DNA of 64,000 nt, from the NCBI GenBank assembly GCA_943737045.1, contig CALSFV010000662.1:124001-188000 (forward strand), read 5' to 3'. Below the pieces are notes generated by a model. The model was not told the DNA's origin. It was given only the letters and a program-made list of their open reading frames with translations, and searched no databases. Shown piece by piece: positions 51,857 through 64,000 of this stretch; within the stretch, counting starts at the first letter, position 1; every line of letters starts with the position of its first letter. A program made the translations under genes and the position numbers. Origin of the DNA: Parapristionchus giblindavisi (Eukaryota > Nematoda > Chromadorea > Rhabditida > Diplogasteridae).

Positions 51857-52821
51857 ATGGAGATGGTGAGAGGGAGAAATGATTGTGAATGAGCAAACAT
51901 CGACATTGAAAAGAAGAAGAATAAGTGACTTCTCTTCGATCCTTAAAAGGGATCAGAAAATTATGATGTCAATCTTTCTTATCTTCATTTTGTCCATAAC
52001 AAGATTATGATAGATTTAATGAACTGAAACAAATATGGGAATAAATGATTGATATTGTATGATCTCTCCATGAGAAGATCAGATACTCCTATCCTAGACC
52101 ATTCCCTTTTAGAGACAGATGTTCAAACAAACAATAGAATAAAATCAATAAAGGGCTATTATGTACAGTAATCTATAAAGATTTATTATTTGTTTATCTA
52201 TCAGATGCTCTCGCATGAAGACATTCTAAATAACTATTTAATAGAAGGCATAATAATAACATAGGATGAATAATGAAGTTTTCATTCTCCAAGATTATTA
52301 TTTAATAGATCGATGAAATGGTAGAATATAATGAAATAAACTAATATATAATAATCCATTCTTTCTTATCTTCTATCCATATTTATTCATATATTTCATT
52401 AGATAAGAATAACAAATTTTTACTCGTGCACATTTGTTATTTTCACCCTTTCAAAATATTTAGAAAATTAAAGTTTTGCTTTGTCTGAAAAATTAAAATA
52501 GGAAATAAATCTTTTAATCTAAATATTTTTTAAAATAATTTCGGAAACGTTGGAAGCATTTTCAGACATTTGCAAATTTTGTAGATTTAAAGTAGGACGT
52601 TGATATTTCATAATAACAATAAGGAATATGATTATTGATAAATGTAAATATTATAATGATTGGTCAAATATGGATACACTCAAACAGAAGCAGTTATCGG
52701 AGATGTAATAAAAGTATAATGGATAGAATAGAAGAAGGAATAGATGAATAGATAGATAGATTACTCTTAACCACTACTTCATACTCTTATCATTTCATAT
52801 ACTCATTCTATCATTTTTATC

Positions 52822-53579
52822 ATGAACAACTCTCTCAATCATAATATCATCCAAGATTATGGTAATTATTTTTACCCATTTATTGATTATTGAAATCCAT
52901 TAGAGTTGCTGGAGCTGATGAGAAAGAAGATTCAAATGTCTCGGTCACATTATTGATTATTTTATCATTTTGCATAATGTCAGTTACATTTATGCTTTGT
53001 TGTGCTAGAATATTCTACATGTATTACTCTTATAGAAGGTTTGTATAATCTTTCAGTTTATTCATTCTAATCTATATCTATGAAAAAAACTGACATTTCC
53101 GAAGAATCAATAATGAAAATGAAAAATACTATATTTAAAAAAATCTTTTGTTACATATTTTCCTACGTAGATATACTTCATGTTCTTTATATAATGAATT
53201 CAATTGAAGAGATCAACAAATTCGTCAAAATTCATCTGAATCAATTGAAAGAAGAAGAAGAAGGAGACGAAGAAGTAGAGAATCAAGCATCAACAATGGT
53301 TTAAATCCTCTTATTATTTTATATTTATAAGGGTTAAAGTTCAGATGATATGACTGTATCAATAGCTGTTATCTCTCCATTACCATCATATCAAGATATA
53401 TACAAGAATATTCAACCTCCTCCTTTATATAATCAAGAGTATCGTATACATCTAACTAAATAGATCAATATAATTATAGTAGTCAATCTCTTCCATCAAC
53501 GCCTCCTCCATATTCATCAATCGGAAGATCTTCATCTCAAATCTCTACTGCACAATCTTTACATATTGACGCTCAATAA
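52822..53579 (+). CDS. Small single-pass membrane protein with PPxY motifs
   Basis: Five exons: 52822-52861, 52906-53038, 53210-53298, 53345-53438 and 53480-53579, giving 151 aa. A short N-terminal ectodomain (MNNSLNHNIIQDYVAGADEK) leads to one hydrophobic segment (VTLLIILSFCIMSVTFMLCC, about residues 29-48). A strongly basic juxtamembrane stretch (ERRRRRRRRSRES) follows, then a tail with two PY motifs (PPPLYNQEY and TPPPYSS). PPxY motifs bind WW domains of Nedd4-family ubiquitin ligases, so the protein may be an adaptor or trafficking substrate, but this is inference. No signal peptide is obvious; topology by the positive-inside rule puts the PY tail in the cytosol. Exon 2 uses the second AG of TAGAG, exon 5 a NAGNAG-like site. 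I recognise no specific family. Confidence 0.72.
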
Positions 53580-54217
53580 AATTATGATAAAACATTTTTT
53601 TTTGAAAAAAAAGAATATATTATTTTCAACATTTACAATATTTATTAATCGCTTAAAATATACGGTAAGATACTATACATATAATCGATACTAAACCAAA
53701 GCCGTTGTAAGAGTCCCTCGATTTAATTTATAATAAATCCTACACACAATTTTCTTTTCAAAAAGTTTTTTATTTAATATTAATTTAATTTTTTCCCCAT
53801 ATTTTACTATAATATTTTAGTGTTAACTTATTTTAGTAGAATATCTACGGTTGTGCTTACAAGAAACAAGTAGTTTTGTCTTATTTTGTGTTTTCACTCG
53901 CTTGCCAGTACACTTCATTTTGTCTTCGTTTATGTTTTTATTTATTTTGTGTTTCTTAGCTCTGTGCCCCACTCTCTCCGCCCGCGAAGTAGTGTGGAGA
54001 GAAGGCGACTACAGTAAGCAAGCACACAAGAAATAGTTCATTTGATTGGCTTACGGGTATGCCAAAGAGAGGGAGGAGTCTTTGCTAGTGAAGCCTCGTT
54101 TTCTCTTTCCCGCATATAAAAGTATGTGTCGTTTTATTTCCATCTTCTTAGTGCTCTCTACTTCTCTTTCATGAACTTAGTTTTAGGTCTAATAGGATGG
54201 ATAGGTAGAAGTTTATA
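53580..54217. promoter_or_regulatory. Spacer and probable NF1 promoter region
   Basis: 638 bp. A TATAAAA at 54115-54121 lies about 100 bp upstream of the NF1 start codon in a locally GC-richer segment, so it could be a TATA box. This rests on sequence resemblance and position only. Confidence 0.4.
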
Positions 54218-57200
54218 ATGACTACTCGTCCAATATCACAATCCATTTCACATTCTCAGAAACAGAAACCAGTTGAATGGATATCATCTCTTATTCAAAG
54301 ATATCAAGACCAGGTTTATATTCCGTTGATTAGTTCGGTATTCAATGTGATTGGTTCAGTTGCCAACTCGAACAGGGAAGGCATTAGATAGAGAATCTCG
54401 AGAATTACTAAATACAACACATTCATGTATTATCAATGTGAGCAGACATCATCTTCATCTTGTTATACTTGCACTTGTTCGTGTACTCAAAGCTGTTAAT
54501 GTATGTTTCATTCTCTCATTCCATCTATTTATCTCTGATATAGAAATGGACATCCAATGTAGCTCTTTCTCAATCTCGTCTCGTTATTCTACAAACCTTG
54601 ACTGAATGCTTACAAGAGGCTCAAGTTAGTTGGAATAGGGAATAGATGGAATAGAGATGAGTTCATTATAGCCTACAATTGGAAGAAATATGGAAAGAGA
54701 AGCATGTATGAAGGGAGTTCTCAATGAAATGTGGACTATTGTTAGTGGAGGAGATTCAGCTGCTAGTATATCATATCATATTCATATTCATTAACCATTC
54801 ATTTATTGATTTAAGGTGAGAAAGCTATAGGTGTTGTATCACGAGTTGGAGATATTGCATGGTCTGTATGTCTAGCTAGAGCTGAAAGAGGATTGAGTAT
54901 TATGCAAGTAAGAGACGACAACAATCATATCATATAAAGATATTGTATTATAGGATGAAGAAAGTAGTGAAGAAGCTATATTAGAAGCACAATCTCATGT
55001 GGCTCTCATGGCTTATATAACACTTGAATTGGAATCACTCATTAAATTCATTCAACTGGTTTGTATACTGTATATCTTATGATATCTATAATATATTGAT
55101 TAGGTAACAAGTATGTGGCCTCCACGTAAGGAACATTTAGAGAATGTGTGCAATATGATTTCATCTGTTATATGGAAATGGATTGAACGATATCCTGATC
55201 AATTCTCTACATTACAACATTCACCACAAATACATATTACTGGTATGTATACTACCAATCTATTCTTTATCTATTCTATATCCCTCATCTTATATTCCTT
55301 CTCTTCTTCCTCTAATTGTCATAAGATGATGGATTCAGAAGCAGTAGATGCTCTATTCAATGTTATGAATACATCAGAAATGAAGAGAAGAAGTGTATGT
55401 TGGCCTGTACAAATGATGCTCATTGCTGTATCTCCCGTATGTTATCTATACCTTGAACTATTTCCTTTGTCAAGAATGAATATGAATGAACATGCTTATC
55501 GTGATAAGAATAGTGGGTAATAATACCTCTGGGGATGGAGAATACAATATTGGGAGAGATTATAACTAATAAGAATGATACTATATATTCTGTATTGTAG
55601 TGTTCATTAGAAGCAATAGCTCATGCAGATCAACAAGGAGTATCTCTACCTGAATCTGTTGTTATCAAGGTATATTATTATCCTCTTCGTACTTAGCGGT
55701 CGAAACAAGAAACGAAACAATGAAACGGACTCATATACTAATATACCATTTTCTGAAAATTTCCAGTTTTAATTATGACAACGTGCATGCAATTTTTGTG
55801 ACTCTCAAATATATCCATCTATTATTATCATTATGAATTAATCAATATCTTGAGCGTCAATTTGTTGATATGGTAGCCTCCTCAGTTCAAGCAGGAATTG
55901 CTCCATCTAATCGATCACCATGGAGTACTCAACTACAGTATGCCTGTCATGCTGCCGTAAGTCTATCCCTTATTGATTGATTCATTGGATAATATGTTTA
56001 TTACTCAATTGTACAGGTTAATCTATGCAAGTGTGCAACATATGTCAATCAATCAGATTTCTTCGTCTTCAATGTAGTACAACAACTTGTAGAACATGTC
56101 AAAGTAATTATATACTCTTATCTTTCTTTTTCTCTCTTATTCAATCAATATGCAACAGTTAGTCTATTGGGTTTATTGATTGTTAGTCATAGAATGGACT
56201 GAATTATGAATGATGATATCATTTGTCCTTTATCAATATCTCTTTAGGTTGTTCTTCTAACAGGATCCCGCCCACGTGAAATGGATCGAAGTGTTCTCGT
56301 TGATTGTTTTGTTGCTCTATTCAGATTAAAGGTTAATCTATTCATTCCATTCCATCTATAGATTATTGTATTCTTCAGTTTGATAATGATGTCTTCCGTG
56401 TATGTCTATCATCTCAACAACCTCTACTACAATTAGTATTAGTTGAAGCTCTGACCATCATTGCATCTCATGTAAGTATATTTTATATTCTATTGGTAGT
56501 GAATAGTAACCTTTGTCTATAAGATCTAATATATCTATAGTATTCCTTATATACCGTAACCCTCTCTATTCTCTTGTCTTCAGCATCATCTCCCATGGTG
56601 GCCTCGTATAGAGATGTTAACATCTCGATCAGATCAATTACGTGCTCTTCTTCTATCAACTCTTGATAGAGTAGTTGAGAGTGAACCTATATCATCAGGT
56701 CATGCTCCTATTGGAATGAGTAGGGTAGGAAGAGATTTACCTGAAGTGAGTGCATACTATATCATGTCATGCACTACACTAAGTAGTACACGCACAATCA
56801 ATCAATAATACCGATAATACCAATATCAAGTCTTGATTGAAAATGTTATTGACAGTGGTGACTAATCGATTGATTGATTGTATAGTACAGTATTCGTATG
56901 GTATTCTATCCAGTGTATTGTGAATTGTGAATAGAATGATGTTCATTCATTGGATATAGTTGTGGTTTGCACTCACTTCGTCTTTGTTATTTATATTTAA
57001 AGCACTTTATTTATCCGTCCCATATAGTCTTTGATGTATTGACCTTTGATCTTTCAGAGTTGGCATAAAGTATCGGGTCGATGGAGAGGTGAACGTCCTT
57101 CATCAGCTTCTCTATCAAGTGTTGTCACTCTATCCGAATGTTCTCATAATATCATACTCATTGCTATCATTAAATTGATATCTACTCATCCAACTCTTCT

Positions 57201-60200
57201 CATAAGGAAGAAGGTATACTGTAGATTATACATTATTGATTGATCCATTAGTTGATATATTATAGACTGCAACTGAAGATAATTCGATTGAATCTGTAGT
57301 ATCTGGATTGGTTTTATTGATTGATCATCCTCAATTACATACTCATTCAATGCAGGTATACTGTATACTGAATATTACGGTAGTTATTGATTACTTTATT
57401 CAGGCTCTTCTGGCTCTTCATTCAGCTATTCCTGAATGGAATTCTACACCACAGAGTGCATTGGAAACTTTTCTCAGTGTTAGGTACAGTATATTTATTC
57501 ATTGATTTATATGATACAGTATCTATTGATCTATTGATTTCTTCAGTTCTCATATGCTTTTCTCTGTTTGTCAGAAATTGATTCATCTTCAAGTGAGTAA
57601 TGCTGATTGTGTTATATCATGGTTACAAGCATTAATGAAAAAAAGGTATACAGTAGTCATATCAATTATAATTTATCATAATATTGATTGATTAGAAGTG
57701 AATATCTTTCATCGTATAAGGAACCATTTTCATCAGATTCAATAGATGGAATCGCTCAACAATCGATAGTAAAGTTTGAGGTACAGTATACATATCTGAT
57801 CATTGATTGTGATATAAGATCTGTTGAGGTAGTATGTTTTCTGTATCTATGGAATTGTTCAGCTGATCTCGTTGTTTGTTGTCTATCATTATTCTCTATT
57901 CATTCAAATGAATGTAATGGACTACTATCATCTCATCTTGATTCATCTCTATCCAAGTATTTATACTTTATTCTTTCCCATTATTTAATCTATTCTTATC
58001 TTGTCTAGAATAATGGCAGCTGTTCCTCAATCTACAATAATCACAGCTGGTAGAATTGCACTACAGAAGAGTATTAATCGAGTATTACGGTATGTACTCG
58101 TACAGTGATCTGAGTATTGATTGATTAATCTTATTCAGTGGTCTACCTCAGTCTAATACAGCTCTCCATGAAGCATGGCATGAAACATTTAGAATATGGG
58201 AGATGTTTACTAATCAAATAGTCAATGGATGTAAGGATCATGCAGAATTTGTTGATCACGTCACAAGGGTATGTTGATTGATTGATTGATTCGTAGATGG
58301 AATTATTGATTGATTGAAGGTGACAACAGATTCAACAGAAGGAACATGTTTAGTAGATGCATGGAATAGTATGAGTGCATTCTTATGTACTCTATCTCAT
58401 TTGATTGTAATCAAAGAACCAAATCATGTAACTACGTAAGTTGATCTATCTCTATCCTCTAATCTATCTATTCATTGTTCTATTCTAGATATATTTCTCG
58501 TCTATTGAGTGTTCTCAGAATGGATGATTCACCTTATAGAGAACTTATGTGTAAATGTGTTAAAGAAGAGCTATCATTTGAGGTTATTATATCATCCAAA
58601 TATTGATTGATTAACTGATTACGGTATTATTTAGACTCATTCATCATTAGATCAATTTGTTCTCCAACTTCTTTCAAGTCAACTTGCTTCACATTCAAGC
58701 AATATTCTATTTGTTGAACATTGTATCTATATACTTAGGTAAGTACTGTATTCAATGGATTACTGTAGGTATATGATATACTGTAATTGTAGGAATATTC
58801 TCTCTCGTCGTCAAGGGATGGTCCTTCGTGTTGATAGTACAGGAGATATGATGAATGCATTACTACAAAGTCATTATGGAGCTGAGAGGAGTACATTACA
58901 GAAGATGGTATACTGTATCTACCGTAATCATTCCTCATCTACAGTATCTATTTAGATCTTTACACGTAAAGTATGTTCATTAGTAGAAGTAGTAGTATCA
59001 AATGGATCAGCTCGTCGTCTTCCATCATCTCTTCAATGTCGAATGTTAGAATGTTTATCATCATCAATAGCTTCACTTCCACCTCCAAATCCATTCAATC
59101 CACAAAGAAATGAATTACTTCTATCTATACTCAATGCTCTCAGTCGATTCTTAGGAAATATGACCATTCCTATACAACCTGCTCCATTCAATAAGTTTGT
59201 CTATTCTTATATTATGATCTACTCTAATATATTGATTGATACAGATTATTCAATGATCTACTCGATTCATTCTCTGATGCTACAGTATCTCATTCATCTC
59301 CTGTTAGATCAAAGTAAATTTTTATGATACGCATTGTTATGTTCTATTTGACATAAAAATATTTCTTATTATATACTGTAATCTTCTTTGTTTAGGAATC
59401 CAGTGGAAGAGATTGCAAATGCTTCATTGGCTCCTGATATGATGAGAAAATGTAATGATGCTCTACTGACTACATTGGCTGCACTTGTTAATGCTAGTCC
59501 AGATATGGGTAAGAGATTATCGATTGAAAATCATATTGATTGATTGATTGTATTGTAGGTGTGACTCGTGTATTGGATACATCATGGGGTGGAGAATGGA
59601 AAGTACGAGGGTACATGTTAGAGACTCTATGCAGGTATTTAGTCTATCGATTAGTAGTTGAATAAATCAATGATATTCTAGAGTAGTAGCTGAACATAGT
59701 AGTCCATCATCATCCTCTGATAGACAAGGAAGTCAATCTGAATTACTTCGTTTATTATGTCAACCTAGTGAAGATGGAACACTTCCTTTAGTTACTGCAC
59801 TTGCTCAGACTATTCCTAGTGAATCTATGGTATACTGTATCTATTGATTGGAATGAATCAATAATTGATTATAGGATACAATGTGTCGTGTATATGTGGG
59901 AGCATTTGCAGAAAGAGGAGAGATAGGTCAATTGATCTATTCAGTATTATGGAATGAAGCTGAATCGGCTCAATCTCCTGCTGTTGCATTCAGAGGATCG
60001 ACATTTGCTGCGAAATTGATATCATGGTTTCATTTAGTCTATCATATCAATAGAATAATCTCTATCTTTAGTTCCCTTCGAACATTTGGACATTCATACT
60101 TATTGGAAACTATTGGACCTTTATTAACTCAACTTCTCAATAATCCTGATAAAGTATACGAGGTACTGTAGCTATCTTCTTCTAATCAATCGTTATCTCT

Positions 60201-63200
60201 TAAATCATTTGAATTAAAGGTTGAAGATCGTGGAGAGGGTCACAATGTGGAAGAAGCAATCAATAATACAATAGAAGCAGCTACGATGGCATTTACTGCA
60301 ATTGTAGAATCAATCGATAAATGCCCTCATCGATTCAAACAAGTTAGTTTATCTATAACAATCAATGTACAACTGTATACTGTAGGTGTGTTCTCAAATC
60401 TGTAGTGTAATCAATAATCGATTCCCTGGAGGAGGTTTATCAGCACTTGGAAAGATTCTATTCATTCGTTTCTTTAATCCAGCTATAGGTAATGAATCTA
60501 TTGATCTATTATAAAGAGGTATAATTGATATTGTTACAGTATCCCCATATGAATGTAATATCTCATCTATTCGTCCATCTCGTCGTTTATCGCGAGGATT
60601 AACACTAATATCAAAGATTCTTCAAGCAGCAGCGAATGGACCATCATTGACTAGAGATAAAGAGACTGGAATACAACCATTTCTTCCATTGATTGATCAA
60701 TGGTCTCATCGATTGGAAAGGTATATATATTATATCTATTGAGGAGTACTGTGAAATGGAGACAGGGTACTTACAGTATCCTGATATCTATTATACACTC
60801 TGTCTGTCATTATATCGTTGTTTTCTTCAGTTTCTTCTCTAGTTTAGTGGAAGATGTAATAGAAGAAGAACATATTCCATCTCCATCTTTATCAACTAAT
60901 ATGCAATTACTAATCAATACTCATTCTCTATTTACTATTGATAAAGTGGAGGTATGATCACTATTCATATCTATTCATATATTGATCTTTGATCTCTTTT
61001 CAGCTTCTTAAGAATCTTTCATTCATATGTTCTGGATCAGCATTATATTCTCGTGTAGATGCATTACTCAAATCTCTACCTGATCATATCTCTCGACCTG
61101 GAGCTCCATCTGAAACTCTTGATCCTTCTCTTCCATTCTTCATTCAATTATCTACTTCTAATCCTCCTGTTTTTGCTGTCATTCTAAGAAGATTACAGTA
61201 AGTCATCATTACAAGACGTCGTCTCGTATGATCAATTAGAACAATTGTCAATTTATCAGTGTATTATAAGTGAATTTGATTTAAATTGGAATTATTATAG
61301 AAACGTAGAGATGGAGACAGCTGCTAAACAAATTGGAGATAAATGTGGTAGAATGAAATGGATTTGTCTCTTGGATGGATTAATGTGTTATGATCCACCC
61401 AATCTGGTATGGTAGATATCGATCGATTGTCCATAGTTACAGTATGATAATGTGTATTCCAGATGAAACTCTTCTCAGCAGATACATTTGCTCATATTGA
61501 ACAGATTCTTGTTCTTCATTCATCAACTCAATTGTATAATAAACTCTATGAGAACTTTTCACTTCTTCAAACGGTAATCATATAATCATTCATTCTATAC
61601 GATTACTTCTATCTTATAGCTTCGTATAAATTTCGATCCAATATCATTGAATATTCCTCTTGATGGTCTTCCAACTCGATCAAGGAAAGTATTAACTACT
61701 CCTTCTCATTCATACAATGCATCACTCATTTCTGTTAATGTTATCGATGTTACTGTCAAGGTTTGATTTTTGATCTTTGATCTCTCCAAGTATTACATAT
61801 ACAATGTTGTAGTTGTATGATAACATGGTTCTTATCAGTGGAAGTCGTCCATGGGGAAATGATTCAGTATTGATAACTGATATGTATCAATGCACTGACT
61901 TTGAACAGGTAATTAATATAAAGATACAGTATATCGGAGATTATTGATTTATTTAGATAGAAGTGATATCATCATCAATACTAACTCTAGTTCATTCCAA
62001 TGGAATAGTATCACTTCGTTGTGATGCGCCTCTTCTATGTTCTCAATTGATTAGTGAAAGACAACGAATATTATCAGAAGAATCAGGTGGAATTCTCCCT
62101 CCATTGAGGTAGATCATTATCGATTCATCCGTCTATTCATTCATTCTACTTTAGAGCTAATGCACTTCATCTAATCTCTTTATCATTTGTTCATTTGGCT
62201 GATTCTGATGTATCAGTTCGATCGATTGCTTATCGATTACTTTGTCTATTATGTGATTCACTCCATCTACCTACATCTGCTTCTCTTCAAGTTCCGTATC
62301 CTCCATGAACTACAGTAATCCCTTAATTCCGTTCAGGAGACACCATGTGTATTGGTTCCATCTAATTCTCTTCGTTTCCTTCAATCAACAGCTCTATCAC
62401 TAATCAATCATGAACCTCAACTATTAGTTCATTTAGTCCCTCGTGTACTTGATATGGGATCAGTTACTCTTCTATATTCATTATCTGATTCATGGGGAGT
62501 GGTAAGTCAATCTATCTATTCATTCATTCAATCTATTCTATCTCATCATAGATCTCTCAACTTCGTGAGGAACAACGAGCTGAGTTATTCGGTGCTCTAT
62601 CAGATGCAAATTGTGTTGGAGGTCCAATAGGAAATGCAATCTGTTGTGGAGTATGGCCTAAGATTGGAGCATTAGACAATGTCACACTTCATACATTACT
62701 TAACCGGTTGGTATTCTGTAACTATCTAATGGCTGATCTTTGATCTCTTGTAGATTAGTCCATGCTTGCCCTCTTGCTTCATCCCTTCAAGTAGTTCAAT
62801 CTGCATGCAGAGGTGGAGATAGATTGTCTGCACTTATTGTAGAGAGGTACGGTACATTATGGTATACTGTAATGATTATTGATTGATTGAAGGACAATAT
62901 CACAATTGAGTTCACCTGAACCTCGTGTATCTCTTAGTCGTCTAATGGCATTCCTTCTTGTGATAACATTCGATGCTGATCTACAATTCCGTAAGCTCCG
63001 CCCCTTTTATACCGTAATCTGATTGTATTAATTCCAGTTGAGACCCATCTTGCTCATCTCATGCACATCATTTCATGTGTGTCTGGAACAGGACCTCCAT
63101 TCCTTCGTTGTTCAACTTATACTCTTGTATCTAATATATTCCAGAGTTTTGGATCCAATACCAAATTAGCATTGAGTGGTTAGTCAAATTTGTCTCCATT

Positions 63201-64000
63201 CATAGTTTCATTTTTTTACCCAACAATGTCGAGAAATTAAGGCAAGCCATTGATATTTAAAAGAAATGTTTCTTTCCAAATGGAATAAGTATATAGAAGT
63301 AGCATTGTTGTAGATGATAAGAGACGTTCACTTGCCTTATTTCTTCGTCAATTAGCTAATGAAGATACTATGAGACTATTTCGTATCTATGATTATGATA
63401 ATGGACAAGAAGTTGTTGAGATGATTATGAATCATGTACAAAGTGATACTAGGTACAGTAGTCATATCCATCCATTATATCATAATAAATCAGTCAATCG
63501 ATAATTGTAGTTGTGGTGATCGAAGTGAAGATTGTGATTATGAATCAATAAGTGAAGAAGATACTCCAATGAGTGGAGGAAAACATGGAAATGTCCATCA
63601 TATACTCAATCTTATCATAACAGCTGTCAATGTAAGTGATGATTTATCGATCGATCGATATTGATTGATTGATTGTTTGATTGATGTACAGGAAGTGCAA
63701 GGAGAGACAATAGTATCAACGGGGGTATCATCATCTACTTCATCATCACGTGATTGGTTAGTAGAATGGAGAGTATTAGCTCGTCATTGGGCATTCGAAG
63801 GAAGAGGAGAAGTACAAATAAGATCATTGATTGCTTTCTCTTCACTTGCTAATACTATTAGTGAACAAGAAATGAAAGGAATCGTTCAATTACTAGTACA
63901 GGTACTGTATCTTTGATCATTGATCTTTGATCTCTTATGATCTCTGGATAATGTAGGTAGTGAAACGTCGTGAGTCGTTATCATCAATGGCCGGAGTAGC
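54218..64000 (+). CDS. NF1: Neurofibromin (NF1), RasGAP; 3' end beyond the window
   Basis: 53 exons, about 2079 codons: 54218-54313, 54360-54500, 54544-54624, 54672-54765, 54816-54907, 54954-55058, 55104-55242, 55339-55436, 55601-55669, 55855-55956, 56017-56103, 56248-56331, 56379-56471, 56584-56745, 57058-57213, 57266-57355, 57404-57483, 57547-57645, 57696-57780, 57829-57956, 58009-58089, 58139-58268, 58320-58435, 58489-58582, 58635-58738, 58793-58907, 58956-59194, 59245-59313, 59396-59508, 59559-59634, 59682-59829, 59875-60026, 60072-60162, 60220-60342, 60386-60488, 60540-60720, 60831-60951, 61004-61197, 61301-61406, 61463-61573, 61620-61760, 61813-61908, 61957-62108, 62155-62290, 62337-62501, 62552-62706, 62754-62846, 62893-62990, 63038-63178, 63314-63452, 63511-63631, 63692-63901, 63957->64000. 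The N-terminus matches neurofibromin (KQKPVEWISSLIQRYQDQLP; FLSVSSHMLFSVCQKL). The GAP core is intact: arginine finger in AVAFRGSTFAAKL (Arg about 1162), then FIRFFNPAIVSPYE. A diverged Sec14-PH module (NPPVFAVILRRL) and C-terminal HEAT repeats follow. It stimulates Ras GTP hydrolysis. Confidence 0.93.

Larger units (their letters stand above)
49842..52821. other. Large spacer upstream of the receptor gene, low complexity
   Basis: About 3 kb with no supported gene. It includes a pyrimidine-rich tract facing a purine-rich tract (about 51015-51135 and 51165-51365) and a G-run region (51793-51856). ORFs here are low-complexity Ser/Leu/Pro or Glu/Arg strings. Receptor promoter elements presumably lie at the left part but none is recognisable. 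Confidence 0.55.

Noticed and set aside
53080..53304. 74-codon ORF starting MKKTDISEES as exon 3 of the PPxY protein
   Set aside because: Its frame leads to a stop when joined to the next exon; the shorter exon 53210-53298 in another frame keeps phase on both sides.
60027..60071. Read-through of the NF1 GAP region adding WFHLVYHINRII
   Set aside because: Removing it as a GTTTCA...TTTAG intron keeps phase and aligns the flanks with human NF1 without an insertion.

Overview
This window is nuclear DNA from an animal, almost certainly a nematode. It is AT-rich, with very short introns (mostly 40-60 bp) that begin GTATGT, GTAAGT or GTATAC and end TTTCAG, TTATAG or TTGTAG. Most genes are conserved animal housekeeping genes cut into many small exons. 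A nuclear hormone receptor with a nematode-style P-box (CLACAAFFR) and ligand-binding domain supports the nematode call. I cannot name the species. All gene models were spliced by hand by following reading phase across each GT-AG intron. Phase closes in every model, but no transcript data were available.

Layout, left to right: a truncated ZNRD2-like gene with two zinc-ribbon modules (+); the splicing activator RNPS1 (+), convergent with the atypical kinase RIOK3 (-); RIOK3 is divergent from the proteasome subunit PSMD11/Rpn6 (+); a 49-exon CNOT1/NOT1 scaffold gene (+, 10.2-25.6 kb); an unrecognised secreted protein (-), divergent from the E2 enzyme UBE2L3/UBC-18 (+); GDP-L-fucose synthase (+); a small secreted Pro/Arg-rich protein (+); two histone H3 genes (-), one H3.3-like and one with an altered tail; a 26-exon coiled-coil protein (+); a 14-exon nuclear hormone receptor (-); a small PPxY-bearing single-pass membrane protein (+); and the first 53 exons of a neurofibromin (NF1) gene that runs off the right edge (+).

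The accessory content is non-autonomous DNA transposons sitting in introns and intergenic spacers. I found six hAT-type MITEs, five with perfect 8-bp target-site duplications and one with a single mismatch. There is also a pair of equal-length, oppositely oriented PIF/Harbinger-type elements flanked by TTA, several long palindromic elements flanked by TA, and a family ending CACAGAGAATCTGG. No transposase gene is visible.

The items most worth following up are the NF1 orthologue (to my knowledge absent from C. elegans) with an intact GAP core but a strongly diverged Sec14-PH region; a histone H3 paralogue whose differences from its neighbour cluster in the tail (including K23M and S28N); and a sense-oriented (TTTGATC)n motif placed just before many splice acceptors in unrelated genes on both strands. 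I did not find a clearly new multi-gene system. The genes do not form one pathway, beyond a loose shared theme of mRNA processing/decay and ubiquitin-proteasome function (RNPS1, CNOT1, PSMD11, UBE2L3).
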